From Gamsiella multidivaricata (Eukaryota; Mortierellomycota; Mortierellomycetes; Mortierellales; Mortierellaceae): 64,000 nt of DNA. The stretch lies in the NCBI RefSeq assembly GCF_025024155.1, contig NW_026251743.1:1-64000 (forward strand), given 5' to 3'. Below are positions 33,740 through 44,034 of this stretch, in pieces; position 1 is the first letter of the stretch, and the number at the start of each line of letters is the position of its first letter. A program made the position numbers and the translations under genes. The notes beneath the pieces are model-generated. The model was not told the origin of the DNA. It worked only from the letters and a program-made list of their open reading frames with translations, and made no database searches.

Positions 33740-34447
33740 TGGTTTCGATTTCTACGACGACATAGAGCCCATCATCAATGTCAGGCCACTCCAACAAACA
33801 CTGCAGCAGCATCTGGCGACCAAGGACGACATCGCATCCCTCCTGTCACAAAACCACTTGCAGCAGCAGCATACAAAGTTCCTCGGATCTCGTCAGGTAC
33901 GTGGAGTGCTCCGTCAATGAGCACAAGGCGTGTCACGCAGCCCCGTCCACCCTGAACCATCAAACAAAGAAGGTTGTGCGTATCAACCGCAGTACCCTGG
34001 CGAGGACTATGCGGCTTTCGAGCAACAGTCCTCGGCATCCGCGCCATTGACGATTTCTATACGGCTTCGGGAATCCTCGGGACGATCTGCCTACCGACGA
34101 ACGCTCACGAGATGTACACGTTCCTGTCCGGGGAGTCGTTGTCACTCCTGTTCCGCTACAAGATGAGGCGGTTCTCAGCTCAACGCAACGTACGATGGTT
34201 TGCTGGACATTAGCTAACGCTTAGATTGCTGTTCTCCGCACCCTTCTTTCTCTAGGCACATATGGTTGAGTTTATGGGGCATCTTCTGAGACAGAGAGCC
34301 AGCGCGAGGATGCATACACCGGCAAACTCCCCTGCGCTGCGCCCGCAAACGTCTAGCCTGTTTACGCCGTCAAGGAAACGCACCATGCTGGCACGTGAGG
34401 ACGCCTCGTCTTCTCCAACTCTGAGACCACGCTTGAAGATGCAATAA
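33740..34447 (+). CDS. uncharacterised multi-exon gene; only 3' exons firm
   Basis: The last exon (34256-34447) encodes AHMVEFMGHLLRQRASARM, then a Ser/Pro/Arg tail ending RPRLKMQ. It joins in phase 0 to an exon ending at 34189 whose frame reads ...GIRAIDDFYTASGILGTICLPTNAHEMYTFLSG...YKMRRFSAQRN. An upstream exon ending at 33897 reads DFYDDIEPIINVRPLQQTLQQHLATKDDIA..., a helical, Gln-rich segment, but its join to the next exon could not be fixed because several acceptors are possible and phases conflict. No start Met was settled. Family unknown. Confidence 0.38.
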
Positions 34448-35802
34448 ACCGATAGATATCCCAACCGTGTAGCAAACTAAGAGTGCCTGAGGTCGTTGGA
34501 TGAGGATGAACGAGACAGAAAGCTTTTATTCATGCTAGCGATCCTTGTTGTTGTCTGTCCACGGTGCTTTTGCTATCTGTTAATAGTTCCTATTTCTGTC
34601 TGTTCGTGATTCCTGGCGAGGCTAGTCTGTTGTCCTATCGTCGTGTAGTCGTGCTCCTGACCAGAACCTTCTTGCTGCCTGCATTCACCGCCTGCTGTCC
34701 CTTGCGCCCTCTGTTCTGGTTGTTATATTGCCCTTGCATCATCTGTACGGTATATCTGCACCATGTACCTATGGAGTATGGTGCTGGTAGCGCAGAAGAT
34801 TCAGGTCAAGGTTTATGGAGGAGCAGATCTTTATTCGATGAAGGTGGTCTAAGATCATATCTACAACCTTAAAAGCGGTGGACGCAGCTATAGGGTGCAC
34901 CTCCATTACGGTTGATATAGCTGCAGGCAGTGTCTAGTGTTGGAATCATTGGATGCAAAATTCCTAGCTGAGAAGGAGTCTGGACGGCAACTAATTCACG
35001 GTCATGTCCAAGAGTGATCCCTCTGATTACAGCGCCCATATGTCCTGTCTTGGCCCATGATTCCTGGCTATGGATCTGATGCGCTGAGAGAAGTAGAGTG
35101 GAAGGGACCGGGGAGGAAGATCCCCAGCCCTCTACGCGTTATGGCCTAATAAGGAAATCGTAAATTGGCAGGCGACCTTACAGTTAGAGAGGGCTGGGGT
35201 CGACTACCTCGGGCTCAGCTGCAGCATCGCGGATGAGTATGAACATGACATGATTGCGATCATGAACCAACCATACCACCATGATCGCAGAAACGAGCTG
35301 CATCGGATGATGCATTGATCCGATGGGGTTGGGATGCACATCCGGATGGCCCAATCTCTTGAGAAGGGGGGTGACAAAGTGGAGAAGAGACCCAGTTATC
35401 GTATTTTTTTCAGCAATGCCATTCGTTAGTTATCCTTTTCCCTCCCTCTCCATTGGTCATCTCTTTCTGCGTCAACAACATCCATTCGATAGCTCCTCAT
35501 TCGGTGCCATGCACACATCCACACGCATACATCCATACGCACACAACCACACGCACACACACTGATCCATGCACTCCATGTCTGACATGAAAGGCATACC
35601 AGCGTCCTGAACTAAAGTTTAAAGCGGAGGATTCGAGGTCACACTGGCAAACAAGTGTGCTGGAAATCCATATCTAATGAATACTGCTTTGAAACAAGGC
35701 CCCATTGGCACATTCACAGCGCGACGTGCCAAGGTCGCGTTCGTTCTCTTTCTCTTTCCTCCCTTTCTTGTGTCTGCGTCTGGACCTCCCTCTCCGAAGA
35801 CA
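34448..35802. other. intergenic; two adjacent inverted repeats
   Basis: No gene supported. Two hairpin-forming inverted repeats lie at 35255-35289 and 35301-35325, and a CACA-rich stretch at 35540-35563 precedes ALG10. Confidence 0.5.
35255..35325. repeat. two consecutive inverted repeats
   Basis: TGCGATCATG (35255-35264) pairs with CATGATCGCA (35280-35289), a 10-bp perfect stem with a 15-base loop. CATCGGAT (35301-35308) pairs with ATCCGATG (35318-35325), an 8-bp stem with a 9-base loop. Confidence 0.8.
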
Positions 35803-37893
35803 ATGCCGAGCATCGCCACTCCATCGCTCCTGGTCGGCCTGCATCTGCTGGTCCTGATTGCCATCGCAGCCCAATGGAACAGGGTCCAACCGCTTCCGTA
35901 TATGGTGCGTTTGCTGCAGAAACAAAGGGCGCTTGGTTTGGGCACAGGACCATTTGAGATGCTAAGGCGCCGACTGACTCGACACCATGTCTTTTTTTTT
36001 GTTGGCATCAGGATGAGATATTTCACATTCCACAGGCGCAGCGATACTGTCAAGGCGACTTGTGGGCCTGGGACCCAAAGATCACTACCCCTCCTGGCCT
36101 GTGAGTGCGATATCAATGTCGATCCGCACTCCTGGTGCTTTTCGGTCTAGGATGTCAATCAACACTAGGGCTTGATCTGACTGGATCTCTGCTGATTTGT
36201 TCTTTGCTTTATAGATATGTTATCAGCGTTCTCCTCCTTGCAGCCAAATTAGGCGTTTGCACAGCGTATCTTCTTCGCCTCACCAACCTGATTTATCCTA
36301 TCGTCATCCTCTTCACTATCATGGCCCTGCTCAAGGAATTCCATCCTCATATGAGTCGAGCCGACCGATACAATGCCGCTGCAGTCATCATTTGCTTCCC
36401 CGTTCTGTATTTCTTCAACTTCATGTACTATACCGACGGCGGAAGTGCAGCATTTATCCTGCTATCCTGGCTGGCGGCCAAGAAACGTCTGCATCTCCTC
36501 GCAGCATTAGTAAGAGCAAATCAATATGGGTAGCCTGTACCAGTGCATGTGTTCTAGTATCCTTGTTTTTAAGAGGTATATGCTGACTATGTTCAATATG
36601 CTTGAATGCACTGTGCTAGGGCTCTGCGGTGGCCGTGACCTTCAGGCAAACAAATATCGTATGGGCACTTTTCATTCTCGGAACGGCACTGCTGGATCTT
36701 GCGAACACAACCGAGCGTCGCCAATTCGACCCAAAGGCCGCGTTCGTTCAATCGCCCTTGCAGCTTGTTCGTTCCATAATCGGGTTCGTACGCATGCTGT
36801 TATCGCAACTGCCAACAGTACTAGGCATGGCCATGCCCTACCTGGGTCTCCTTGCAGGATTTGCAGCGTTTGTCAAGTGGAACGACGGCATTGTCCTAGG
36901 TATGAACGCATTTGGACTTCTCATCCTTGCCCTGTAGCAATAATTTGGCGTCGGCGCTGATTTAAACGTTCTTTTAAATGGTTTAGGTGATCGATCGAAT
37001 CACATCCCGACGGTGCACGCTGTTCAGCTGTTCTACTTTGTTGCATTTACCGCAGGCCTATCTATCTTTGCAATTTTGGGCGCTGTGCCTTTGGCTCGCT
37101 TGCTGAAAAAACCTTCTCCTAGGTATTTGCAAGAACTCATATGGACCATGAGTCATGGATAACCGTAGATAGGTCTTGAAATAATTTGGTCCGCATCGCT
37201 GACACTCCTTTGTTCTCTCCATCTTTAGATCATGGTTGATTATCCTAGTTATTGCCTTGATTATGACCGCCATTGTCCACAAATTCACGTAAGTTTTTTG
37301 AGTGCCTCGCATCGGAATGAGTGTCAAAATGCTTTACGTCCACACTTGCTAACATCCATCCTTGGCGTCCCACGTAATGACTAGAATCGTGCATCCGTTC
37401 CTCCTATCTGACAATCGACACTACACTTTCTACATCTGGAAAGCTCTCTCTCGGCACAATTGGACCTTGCTCTACGCCTCAGTTCCCTGCTACATGCTGG
37501 CTGCGTGGTTCTGCTGGCAAGCCTTAGGTAACTGTCTTGTTTTGGTTAACATCCTTACAATCTCTCTGCTGCTTCTATTACTTGGCTTCTAACCATAAGC
37601 GCATCCATACTCTGATTCTCTTTCTGCTAATAGCAACGGAGCAGACAATTCTATGGATAACAATCTATTGCATTGCAACAGCGTTGACATTGATTCCTTC
37701 GCCATTGCTGGAATTCCGATACTTCATCACGCCTTACTTGATCTATCGTATCGCTGTGCGTCAGTCGCGAGGAGTATGGCTCATTTTAGAACTGTTTACA
37801 TACACAGCTGTCAACGCCTTTACAATCTATATGTTCCTGAAGAAGCCCTTCCGCTGGCCTCAAGAAGACGGACTGCAGCGATTCATGTGGTAG
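35803..37893 (+). CDS. ALG10: dolichyl-P-Glc:Glc2Man9GlcNAc2-PP-Dol alpha-1,2-glucosyltransferase (ALG10/DIE2)
   Basis: Eight exons: 35803-35904, 36012-36100, 36215-36509, 36620-36899, 36987-37122, 37229-37288, 37385-37527, 37634-37893; 454 residues, as expected. It adds the last glucose to the lipid-linked oligosaccharide in the ER lumen before N-glycan transfer. After the first membrane helix comes the signature [13 protein letters not shown], then [12 protein letters not shown], followed by many hydrophobic helices, the YTDGGS loop, [22 protein letters not shown] and a C-terminal Lys/Arg-rich end KKPFRWP. An in-frame Met at 35677 would add 42 residues; 35803 fits the family better because it starts just before the first helix. 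Confidence 0.94.
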
Positions 37894-38150
37894 CGAGGAA
37901 GAGGATTACGGTCTTTGCTGGCTCAAAGACACGACCTCTCCTGCCATCTACCCTTGCAGCAGTCAATATCACAATATGGGTGATACACATTCGCAAGCAT
38001 TATAGCATGACGCGACACAAAGTCACATTAATCCCGCATAAAAATGTTCTCCATTATTGCTTGCGCCAACAATCGGTCCGAACCTCAGGATTATTTTTCG
38101 TTTAATGGCTCAATATCCCGTTTTGCTTTCAGTCTATGACTATTATCTTG
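37894..38150. other. convergent 3' region of ALG10 and SURF1
   Basis: 257 bp separating two stop codons; AT-rich with possible polyadenylation signals, no other content seen. Confidence 0.5.
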
Positions 38151-39570
38151 CTATACGTGACGAGGAAGCATCTGTGGTGTTTTCTTAGCAGGTGGTGGCC
38201 TCCTCATCAAGATGTAGAGCATGACTGACGTCGCTACACAAAGCGAGTACCTGTGTTTCATTCACGAAAGTAAAGACGCATTAGTCAGATTAATGTTTTT
38301 GCGATCATGGTCCATTGTTTGGTAAGAAAACATGGGACATACCATGTAACAATATATTCTTTGTGGTGGTTGCGAAGCTCGACTACAGGAGACCGCCCGA
38401 CCGGTATGTTTTTGTCGATCAGCTCGGACTTGATGAGGTGTTGCGGGGTGTCTAAAAGATGGGGATGATATCCAAGGACGAGAATTTTGGTCAAGTTATA
38501 GAAAACTCGAAGGGGTAGATCATACAGCCTTCCATGAGCCCTGACGCGTCTTCCTTACCTAGAAGGGTCTCAACGATCACAGGTTGCGATCCCGATAGCT
38601 CTGCCATGGTCTCCAAATCCAAGGAGTACCATTCGTTCTTCTCTGGGCTGTTCTCTGGGACAAAAGACGATGCCTTTTGTTCACCTGATCGAAGCAAGCC
38701 CTCGACGACTACCTCTCCTTGAGGCAGACCCTCCAACCGCGTAGACTGATCCTTCTTTTCGCGGGGCACCCATCCTCGCCGCACAAGGATCTTGGATCTA
38801 GAAAGTGAAAATGTCCACGCATTAATGTCCGCCGCATTTCGCATTCACAGAGATCGCGGCGCATGATCTCGGGTCGACATACCCGTTGCTGCGCTCAAAA
38901 GGAGTGATAATAAAGTATCCTGGCTGTCCATCGCCCCTGGTCCTCGGTCCCAGAAGGATTTCCTGATCATGTCGGAAATGGCCGGTAACTTTGACCTTGC
39001 GATATTCAAAGTCTTCAATCGCATCCAAGCTAAAAAAAAAAAAAAAAAAAAAAAAAGTACGCAGGAGAACAAAGTCTATATCAGTTCATCAAACAAAAAA
39101 GAAGTCTGGTACAGCATCTCCTTCCTGCCTGCAGAGTGTATTAGTACAAGGACCTACTTGACTTTGCGCGGTAATGGGATCGCATCTAGAGCCATCCGAT
39201 CCTCGAGACTTTCGATCAGATTAACCTTCCAGCGCAGTCGTTGAACCTGCCATGTCCCGAGTCCAAACGTAATAATGGGACACAGCGCCAGTCCAATGGT
39301 AACAGGCCCCCAGCGTCTCCTGCCGGACTGCGTGCGCGAGGATTGGTGCAGGGTGCTATAGCCATGCTGCTGCGCGACTTTGTGAAGGCAGACAGACCTG
39401 GTTGATCCGATCGGGTAGGTAGCTGAGGTGACGAGTTTTCTTGGAAGGGCCACTGATTGAGAATGCGTTACAGACGTGGACGATGCTGCTGTCTTGAATG
39501 TGCACGCCTGATTATGCTGGGCGAATCTCCGGGCGAGGATCCTCGTTTGATTCAACGCGTTGTTGGACAT
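38151..39570 (-). CDS. SHY1: SURF1/Shy1, cytochrome c oxidase assembly factor
   Basis: Exons 39570-39158, 39029-38883, 38797-38559, 38451-38343 and 38250-38151 (minus), 335 residues. An Arg/Ser-rich, acid-poor N-terminus (about 80 residues) fits a mitochondrial presequence. The first helix leads into the signature FGLGTWQVQRL (102-112), followed by YRKVKVTGHF, LGPRTRGDGQPGYFIITPF, ILVRRGWVP, and near the end RNHHKEYIVTWYSL at the second membrane helix. The known role is insertion of haem a into Cox1 at the inner membrane. Intron 1 ends in an unbroken run of about 25 T next to the AG. The longer upstream frame to 39699 is not needed. Divergent from the UBXN4-like gene, 286 bp away. Confidence 0.93.
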
Positions 39571-39856
39571 GGCGAAGGAGGAGTACGGAGGGAAGGACGT
39601 GCGGGAGGTCACGGGCGAAGCGGTTTGATCTTGAGCCAGAAGCCATATCTGGGTAATGCAAAAAAAAAATGGGCGTCTTGAGCGCGGTCCACAGCCCACC
39701 CGTCATCAGCTCTCCATTCTTGTCGCCTCATCTTTGGTTCCTCATTCACATTCCCAGCATATTCTACCTCAGTGCAAGAAGAAGATCGGCAATACATAGC
39801 ACGCAGGCAACGAAGAAAAGAAAAAAGCAATAGCAAAAAGAGGGCAATAAAACGCA
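39571..39856. promoter_or_regulatory. bidirectional promoter, SURF1 / UBXN4-like
   Basis: Only 286 bp separate the two divergent ATGs. The region contains a short A run (39660-39669) and C/T-rich stretches; no TATA element seen. Confidence 0.6.
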
Positions 39857-42201
39857 ATGGCATCGACTGAGGAAAATACCACCCCGGCCCACCTTTGGTT
39901 CGAAGGCTCAGTAGCGGCTGCTGTTGAAACTGCCAACACCAAGGGCTCGGTGCTCATGGTCTGTCTTGTCCAAGGTATGTGGACAACACATACCGACTCA
40001 TTTTGATACACCTAAATTGAACGTCTCTTGCATTCTACTGAGAATAAAACGGATGTCACCATCACATAGATACTACCGAAGGAAGCGAGAGTCATCAGTT
40101 TGAAGGTCGCTTTGCAGATACCAGCGTTTTATCGGAGCTGTCAGGACTGAATCTGGTGCCGCTGCGCCTAATCAAAGATTCTGTCGACGGCATGATGTTT
40201 GGCCAGATCTGTAAGAACCTCAATTGTTTCGTATCTGGAGTCCTGAACCCCTTTTCGATTGCACAGCTTTTAGCGAGCGTCCACTGACCCAGTCTTGCGC
40301 GTTTCTTTTGTTTAACCATATGCGTGACCATGCGCCCATAGTCCCAATTATGACTGTGCCGGCTCTCTATCTCATCCGTAACGGACTCTTGACAGACTTT
40401 ATAAATAGCACTGTTGATAAGGATCAGATGCTGGACAGGATCAAAAGGGCAGTGGATGGACATTCTCAGATCCGTCCCCCGCCAAACACTGTGATTCCTA
40501 CAGCTTCTGCGGCCGCTGCCGAGGCACCCACTGGAGGTTCATCGGTGCAGGAGTCAGTATCGGAGCCTACGTTAGGAACAACATCGATCGTCGCCGACAG
40601 AACGGGTACTTTGACTGCGTCGACACCGACTTCATCTCCGCACGTAGCTGCAGCTCCACCAATGGACGTGCCTTCTGAAGCCCCGGCAGAAGCAAGTCTA
40701 TCCAATTTATTGTCTAACACGAGCGCGACTGCAGTCGATCAAGCACAGACGTAGGAATATTGCAATGTTTTCGATGAGATTGCGCAATTTAGTTAATGCT
40801 AATTATCTTTTTTTTTTTACTAACATTTCCCAGGCTAAAGGAACTGATGAAAGAGCGCAAGCTGAAGCGAGAGAAGGAAGAGAAAGAGGTGGATATCATT
40901 TCTTTCTTGTTTTTGCACAATCTGGTACTGGAGACAATACTGATCATGGACATTGACATCCTATCCAATAGGCTGCAAAACAGCGCGAAATCAATAGGAG
41001 GGCTTCTAGCAAGGCGCTTTCGGAAGCTCAGCGAGAAATGAGTGACAAGCAGGGCAACAAACTCAAAGAGCAGATCGAACGGGAGAAGCGAGAGGAGGCA
41101 GAGTATAAGAAAAGAGTCAAGCAGGCACTCGAGGAGGATAAGGCGCGGCGGAGAGCGCAGAAGGAGAAGGCACAGGCAGCAGCGGCAGCTCAAAGCAGCC
41201 CACCGCCTCCAGAGCAGGTTTTGACGCCTGCAGAGATCCGAGCTCAAAATGCTGGGCTGACCCTTGCGAGAAACGACTCTGCTCCCGCACTCGCATATGA
41301 TTCAAGCCGACTGAACATCCGGCTTTTTGACGGCTCCAGCATCCGAAACACGTTCAAGGCCACAGATACGCTCGACCAAGTGCGCGAGTGGATCAATCAG
41401 GTATGAAATGTCATTTTTTATAGTGTATTCTTCTTTCTTTGCCTTGGTTATCATAGAGGACTCAGAGCTGTTTGCCGCCATTATGTATAGCATCAAGTGG
41501 AGGACCATGGAGCCTATAATATCGTGCAGCTAATCCCCTTGCGCACATTCACGGACGAGTCTAAGATGCTTCGTGATCTCGAACTCTGCCCAAGCGCTAC
41601 TCTTGTGTTGAAGGTGTGTGGATCATGAAGGCACGGAGAAATGGAGGAATCACTTTCTATTTTCGCCCTTTCTAACACGTCTTATACATCGCAACAGAGA
41701 ACGACTGCTGCATCCTCAGCATACGAAGGATCCGCAGGAGGAGCTGTGCCGACTCTGATAAACTACGGTTGGTCGGCTCTGAGCTTGGCGGGCAAGGCTG
41801 CATCATCAGCCTACGCGACGGTTTCGTACTACAACCCCCTGGCGAGTACTGGCGCTTCAAGCAGCAGTACTGCTGACCGCCCCAATGAACACGGTCGCAA
41901 CACCTCGGAATCTGCAAGGTTAGTTCCAGTGAGCTGTTTCAGCAAGCAGGCAACCTGGAACACTTGGATTCTTGTACCTGCTGTTTTTTTTATTTATATT
42001 TTATTTTGCTGAATATGATGACAAATGTTAGGTCCAAAAAAAAGGATACGGAGGTCAACTATAATGGGTAAGTTTTCAGGACTTTCAAGGACAGATCGAG
42101 GAAGCTGTTTGTTCACTCAACAGTTTGGAAAGCTCACTTTGAATTCTTTCTTCCTTGCTTTTGTTACTCAAATACTTAGAAACTCTACGAACCTGGAATA
42201 A
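39857..42201 (+). CDS. UBX-domain protein, UBXN4/erasin type
   Basis: Nine exons: 39857-39974, 40070-40210, 40342-40750, 40834-40888, 40972-41400, 41491-41613, 41698-41918, 42032-42067, 42180-42201; 517 residues. The N-terminal thioredoxin-like/UAS-like part starts HLWFEGSVAAAVETA and includes FPIMTVPALYLIRNG. A disordered Ala/Thr/Ser linker follows, then a charged coiled coil (about 235-330) and a UBX domain (about 353-425, LNIRLFDGSS, YNIVQLIPLRTF, PSATLVLK). A hydrophobic hairpin-like region (about 450-475) and a conserved end NYNGNST complete it. The order matches UBXN4 (UBXD2), an ER-membrane p97/Cdc48 cofactor in ER-associated degradation; ubiquitin-like UBX domains dock on Cdc48. The last coding exon is only 22 nt. 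Confidence 0.9.
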
Positions 42202-44034
42202 AAAAATAAAAATAGCTGGGCCTATGGGGACCAGTGGAATAAAGACGTTTCAAGCAGAACCTTTGTCCTATCTTTTTTTTTCTAGCAAAGAGTAGGAGCC
42301 ACTTGAATGAGGAATTAGCCCAGGGTATGCTGCTGGCGAAGGCAAAGAGAGAAAAGAAAAGCCGAGCGCCGGAGACACTGCTGAAGTGCATGTATAGTAC
42401 ATAACATCCACTTGATCGATGCCAAGGTAGATACAAGGGCGCCATAGACATGATGAGTGTTTTATACAGTAGCTTCTCTTTCGTGTAAAAGAATGATCTC
42501 TACCGGGCAGATACAGGTTCATGCTGAGGCTATAAACAAAAAAGGACCTCTTTATCTATTTTACAAGCAGAATAACGCAGCACTAACGGGTCTATTCAAA
42601 ATATAATCCGAGAGAAACAGCAAATGTGCTGTAACAAGATCGTGAAGAGTCTAGAGAAGACGAAAAGTTCGCATCGGTAGCAGACATACCAGCCATGGAC
42701 GACCTTCACTCTCAAAAAAATCGAGGAAATGACTTTTTTTTTTTTTCCGGCAAGCGACGGGGGGAAGGGGGGGGGGGGTTTACAACACATTGTATTCAAA
42801 CAAAATATTGGTCTTGTCGAGTTTCGGCAGCACGTTGAACCGGGCCATCACTGCATCGTGCAAACTAAAAACGCGGCTGAGAAGTTGATTAAAGAGACCG
42901 TTCAGGGTATCTATGACCAGCATATTGCACAACGGCTCCTTTAAAAATACTCAAATGTATATCCTGCTAAACCACCTCTTCCGCATCGATGGCGCACTTT
43001 GGTAACAACCCAGTTTTAACTTTTCTCAGCAGCTTCAGCAAAGTCTGTCGAGTACGTTGTCGGAGAGTCAATGAATCTCCTCTCGCGACTCCCACAAGGT
43101 GTCTCGTATGAGATCCATGAATAAGACGCTACGTCGAGATAAGTTAATGTTCGCCATCTTTTAAAAGTCCCGAATGAACCAGCTTGCGGGTAGCCGCGAC
43201 AGGGGCAGTAGGTGGCGAGTTCGGGTTGGGGGGCGTATCATTCAGAAAGATCTCAGAGGATGTCAAAGATAGATTCAACCATGGCGCCATGGATGTTCGT
43301 GAGATGGGCAGCGTGCGCTGTTGAAGTGTTGGAGCGATTGGGGGCAGGAGGGGTTCAGAGACTGTGTGTGACCCCCATCCCTCCCGTTCCTGAAATTATT
43401 AAAGTTCTATGGAATGAGTGGCTGTGCGCAGATTAAATAAAAAAATCGTATGCTGGCCCATTCAAAGGAACCTGACCTATCAGAATTGCTGTGCCGCTGA
43501 AAAAAAAAAAAAAAAAAAAGGTCGCGTTTTCCCTCGCATCTACAAGTTACTGTAATTCGCGATCGACAAGGGTGTGTACCGCTCCATGGAGACACGGCAG
43601 TATAGGATCCAGAAAAAAGGTCTCAACAGCTTCCACCTGAGGCGACAGGGGCGCAAAGTGGGTCTATCCTCGACTCTCATTGCTACTGGGGCATGATTTC
43701 GGCAGCAGCCCAGCACGAGCAGGCCATTGAGGGAAGCCAAGACGAAGGCCCAGAGGCGCTTGATTTGATCGCTATCCTCTTCGTGAAAAAGGGATCATAC
43801 AGATCCTTTCTCTCTTCGTTGTTGCATAGTCATATCCAGTCCACTGTGTCTTTGAATCATGCTCTCTGTCCTTCGAGTCCAGTTATGGCATAGTTACAGT
43901 CTTTTGAGGAATATCTACAAGCAGCATAAATATATTACAACACAATTAAAAATACAAACAAAAGAATGCAATGTTCTATTCTACGCTTCTATCGTCGCCA
44001 GATCATTTTCAGGGCAACATAAGGCTCGTGTTTC
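42202..44034. other. intergenic, convergent; homopolymers, no gene seen
   Basis: 1.8 kb between the UBXN4-like (+) and INCENP (-) stops. It holds a T run then a G run (42734-42778) and an A run at 43500-43519. Short frames lack motifs and introns of convincing phase. Confidence 0.5.

Noticed and set aside
33781..34047. Minus-strand 88-codon frame (MARMPRTVARK...)
   Set aside because: Overlaps plus-strand exons with better splice signals and a TATA box, and shows no known motif.
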